Source: Phoenix dactylifera (lineage: Eukaryota > Streptophyta > Magnoliopsida > Arecales > Arecaceae). Taken from it: DNA of 64,000 bases. Both the position numbers and the translations under genes were made by a program. Each line of letters begins with the position of its first letter. Within the stretch, counting starts at the first letter, position 1. Positions 61,451 through 64,000 of the stretch are shown in pieces. The notes beneath the pieces are model-generated. The model saw nothing but the letters and a program-made list of their open reading frames with translations. It made no database searches and had not been told where the DNA came from. Location of the stretch: assembly GCF_009389715.1 (NCBI RefSeq), contig NC_052399.1, forward strand, positions 30,575,146-30,639,145, read 5' to 3'.

Positions 61451-62700
61451 CCCAGTCAAATTGAACGGTAGCAGGGGTACAAAATCCGTGGAGGCCTGTA
61501 CCCTATTCTGAGCCAAGTTTTCTTTCTGACGATGAACCGTCCCATTGACACACCAAAAGGAATTGTTCGTTTTCTCTTAAATCTCATTTTGTTTAAGTGA
61601 TTTAGAGCGTGGTTTACTGAAAAAACACTTATCAAGAGAAAGAATAGCTCTCCCATATATATTCCATTTTTCTACTTAATGCCTTGCTGAGATGGCGAAT
61701 CAACTTTTTCTTGTTGTGTTTCATTTTGATTTGATTCAAACTGAACATGGAATATTCTGTTTGCATATGGTTGGTTCTCATGGTTGATTTGCTAGCCAGT
61801 AAACCGAAAAGGTTTTGATATCATGTTTGTAAAGTCAATCCAATGGTACAAAACAAGTCACTGTAAATTGAGCCTTCTACTCCATTCAAACATGCAAACG
61901 TAAAGGCGCTGTGTGCGCCGTGGGGACTCCGCTGAATTATGATCCAACTCACCCTTCTTCTATCTTAGATGAAATTTATATTGGATATTGGACTACCACT
62001 TCAACCAGCTATTTATTTTGGGGTGATATCCATTTGGATCCATTTTTCAAGTGTAATCTTCTTGGATACGGACAAAAATTTTGGCAGCTAACTGATGATT
62101 GTATTGGTATATGAATTTGTTGGAGAAAAGCATGTGGATACACAAATATCTGAAATGTATTTGAGCATCTCAATTTGTTTTTAATTTTATTTAGTCTCAT
62201 ATAGCCCTCATGAATTCTAAATAAAGCTACTGACAGCATCAACATGTTTTCAATTTATTTATTTTAAATAATGAGCCTTTTAATCCAAACTATGTAATTT
62301 AATATAATTATAAGGATCTACTAAAGGACTATTTGTTTCCTGCAACTCAATTGCAACTCGCAACTCCAATCATAGAAGTTCTAAATGTTGCGCCTAGATT
62401 TGCAGTTAAAAACATCCATACTACTACTTGCAACTTAAAGTTGCGAATCCTATCTAACTCATTTTGTATCCTCTTATCTGTTAACCAGGTTAAATGAAAA
62501 CTGAATTATAACTTAATAATGTATAATATTATTAACATGTCGTCCAAGTATGTGTCAGGTTCACAGCATTAATCTGTACCTGCTCCCATTCAGATCTAGC
62601 TCTGGACTCGCACCAACTTCCATCTTGTTCCACCATGGACCCACTCAGGCAGCATACATCCCACAACAAATCCCAAGCTTCTTGTATCCCAAGCTCTTCA
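61451..62700. other. 3' flank of the JMJ22-like gene, no gene seen
   Basis: 3' UTR followed by AT-rich sequence. No supported open frame or repeat before the Copia relic. Confidence 0.45.
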
Positions 62701-62717
62701 TATGGTGAGTCCTTGCA

Positions 62718-63650
62718 TTGCAGCAACCTCTAGATGAACCTCCATCCAACCAATCCCATTCAACCACCAACTACACGAAGCCAACAGTCTTCTTGCCCGC
62801 TGTCTCGATCTTCTCCACCATGCAGCAAGTTGTGCCTTCAGATCCCATGGTCACCTGCAGTAGATTTGGTGTTTTCGAACCCGAGCTCAGTATGCTAACC
62901 TTCATGAAAAATTCAGTGCCTGGTGAACCCAAAACCATAAGCTCAGCTCTGAACCTTCGAGGTCGGTACATCGCCATGCATAAGGAGATGGAAGCACTAA
63001 TTGCATGCTAATCAAACATGCATGGGTTTTAGTCTCCTGTGATTCTAGCATGAATATATCTCACTGGGGTGCAGGTGGGTCTCTAAGACCAAATCAATTA
63101 AAGACAGATGGTAGTCTCGAGCGGCTTAAAACTCGGTTAGTCACCAAGGATTACCAAGTAGAAGCTGTTAAACCTCCTAGTATTTGCACGATTAGAGGGT
63201 AGTCAATCCGTCGATTTCATGCATTCTTACATGGCTTTCTTCACCAAGATGTCTATATGAAGCAACCGCATGTATTCATCGACCAACATCTTCCTTCACC
63301 AAGGTGTCAATTTGATGGCCTCGAACATGCTCCGATCGCTTTCAACACCTTTCTTTTGATCTCAGCTGGATTTTTCTGCTGCATGGCCAACCCTTACAAT
63401 TTTTATTCAGAAAATTTGTCATTAATTGCATTCTTTCTCTCTTACTCCATACTTCTACGGTGCAGTTCATTTCTCTTTTAAACATGGGATATGCTATCAA
63501 GTATTTTTGATGGTATCCAATATTAATCTGACGTTCGCAATGCCTAATCTTTCATGTTGTTCTGTGTTAACTATGCAGTTCAGATTATGCATGCCCGAAA
63601 TATTGGATATTTTCGTCGAGTAGAACATATCCTCGGTAGAGATCACTTGG
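62718..63650 (+). pseudogene. Decayed Copia pol fragment
   Basis: Broken frames read in succession as a Copia polyprotein piece. The linker motif before RT (DPMVTCSRFGVFEP), then EPKTISSAL...MHKEMEALIA and DGSLERLKTRLVTKDYQ lead into the RT block FLHGFLHQDVYMKQPHVFID and LEHAPIAFNTFLL. Several stops and frame changes separate them, and neither LTRs nor the YVDD motif are visible. It is unrelated in sequence age to the young Copia at 6-16 kb. Confidence 0.7.
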
Positions 63651-64000
63651 CATTCTTTCTCTCTAATTCAACATTAGATCTTTATGCCTTTTCTGAAGGC
63701 TGATGGCTTGATTGAAGCAAACAATTAAATGATGCTGACGAGTTTTCTGCTGGGTTTCAAACCCTGGCTGGGCTAAATATGCACGAGCCTGCCAAAACCT
63801 AGGCAGGCTGGGCTAAATTTGCACAAGCCTAGTCCTTTGAGGTTGGCATTGGGTGGAGTTGGGTTGTCAGTTTGAACAACAGATATTCTAACCACGCACT
63901 CAATCGAAACATATCAAATAGATAATCCAACCCAACACATGCAACTCTTATAACAAATAGGCCATGTCATGGAAAGTTTAATCTACTGATATGACTTGGC
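63651..64000. other. Window end, short direct repeat only
   Basis: A motif GGCTGGGCTAAAT followed by (A/T)TGCAC(G/A)AGCCT occurs twice, 40 bp apart, near 63,766 and 63,806. No gene seen. Confidence 0.5.

Overview
The window is nuclear DNA from a flowering plant, most likely a monocot. Genes have many GT-AG introns and AT-rich intergenic DNA. The first exons of two genes (44.1-45.5 kb and 58.3-59.6 kb) are strongly GC-rich at their 5' ends, as is common in commelinid monocots, and the transposable elements are plant types. A palm-like genome is my guess; the sequence shown does not settle the species. I ran no database search. Names rest on recognising protein families, and all exon maps come from reading frames, splice-junction phase and family conservation.

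Layout. (1) 1-546: the last three coding exons of an unrecognised + strand gene. (2) 2,784-25,907: an eight-exon TTC4 (Cns1-type TPR co-chaperone) gene on the minus strand, spread over 23 kb. A complete 10.4-kb Copia retrotransposon sits in one of its introns (6,236-16,624, identical target duplications AATTA). Another of its introns has textbook U12 AT-AC splice signals. (3) 26,064-26,136: a tRNA-Arg(CCU) gene, divergent from TTC4 and 157 bp upstream of its start codon. (4) 27.35-28.86 kb: a MITE followed by a solo LTR, each with target duplications. (5) 30,569-41,054: a 21-exon KIN-12 kinesin of about 1,289 aa. (6) 44,124-49,153: a GTD-binding (DUF593) MYOB7-like protein. (7) 50,847-57,705: a Mutator-like element with terminal inverted repeats. 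It carries an intact-looking six-exon transposase fused to an OTU cysteine-protease domain and, convergently, an intact-looking three-exon plant-mobile-domain (MAIN-like) gene. Two arrays of short palindromes lie near its two ends. (8) 58,274-61,450: an F-box plus JmjC gene resembling JMJ22, with a small TRIM-type retroelement in its intron. (9) 62.7-63.65 kb: a decayed Copia pol fragment.

Host genes: a chaperone cofactor, a cytoskeletal motor, a myosin-receptor family adaptor and a chromatin or protein-modifying oxygenase form no pathway. The MYOB7-like and JMJ22-like genes are, from memory, also next to each other in Arabidopsis (At5g06560/At5g06550), which suggests old microsynteny with the Mutator-like element inserted between them.

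The most unusual material is in the mobile elements: the OTU-fused transposase with a captured PMD gene and inverted palindrome arrays, and the Copia LTR packed with short hairpins. I found no CRISPR, operon or bacterial-type system.
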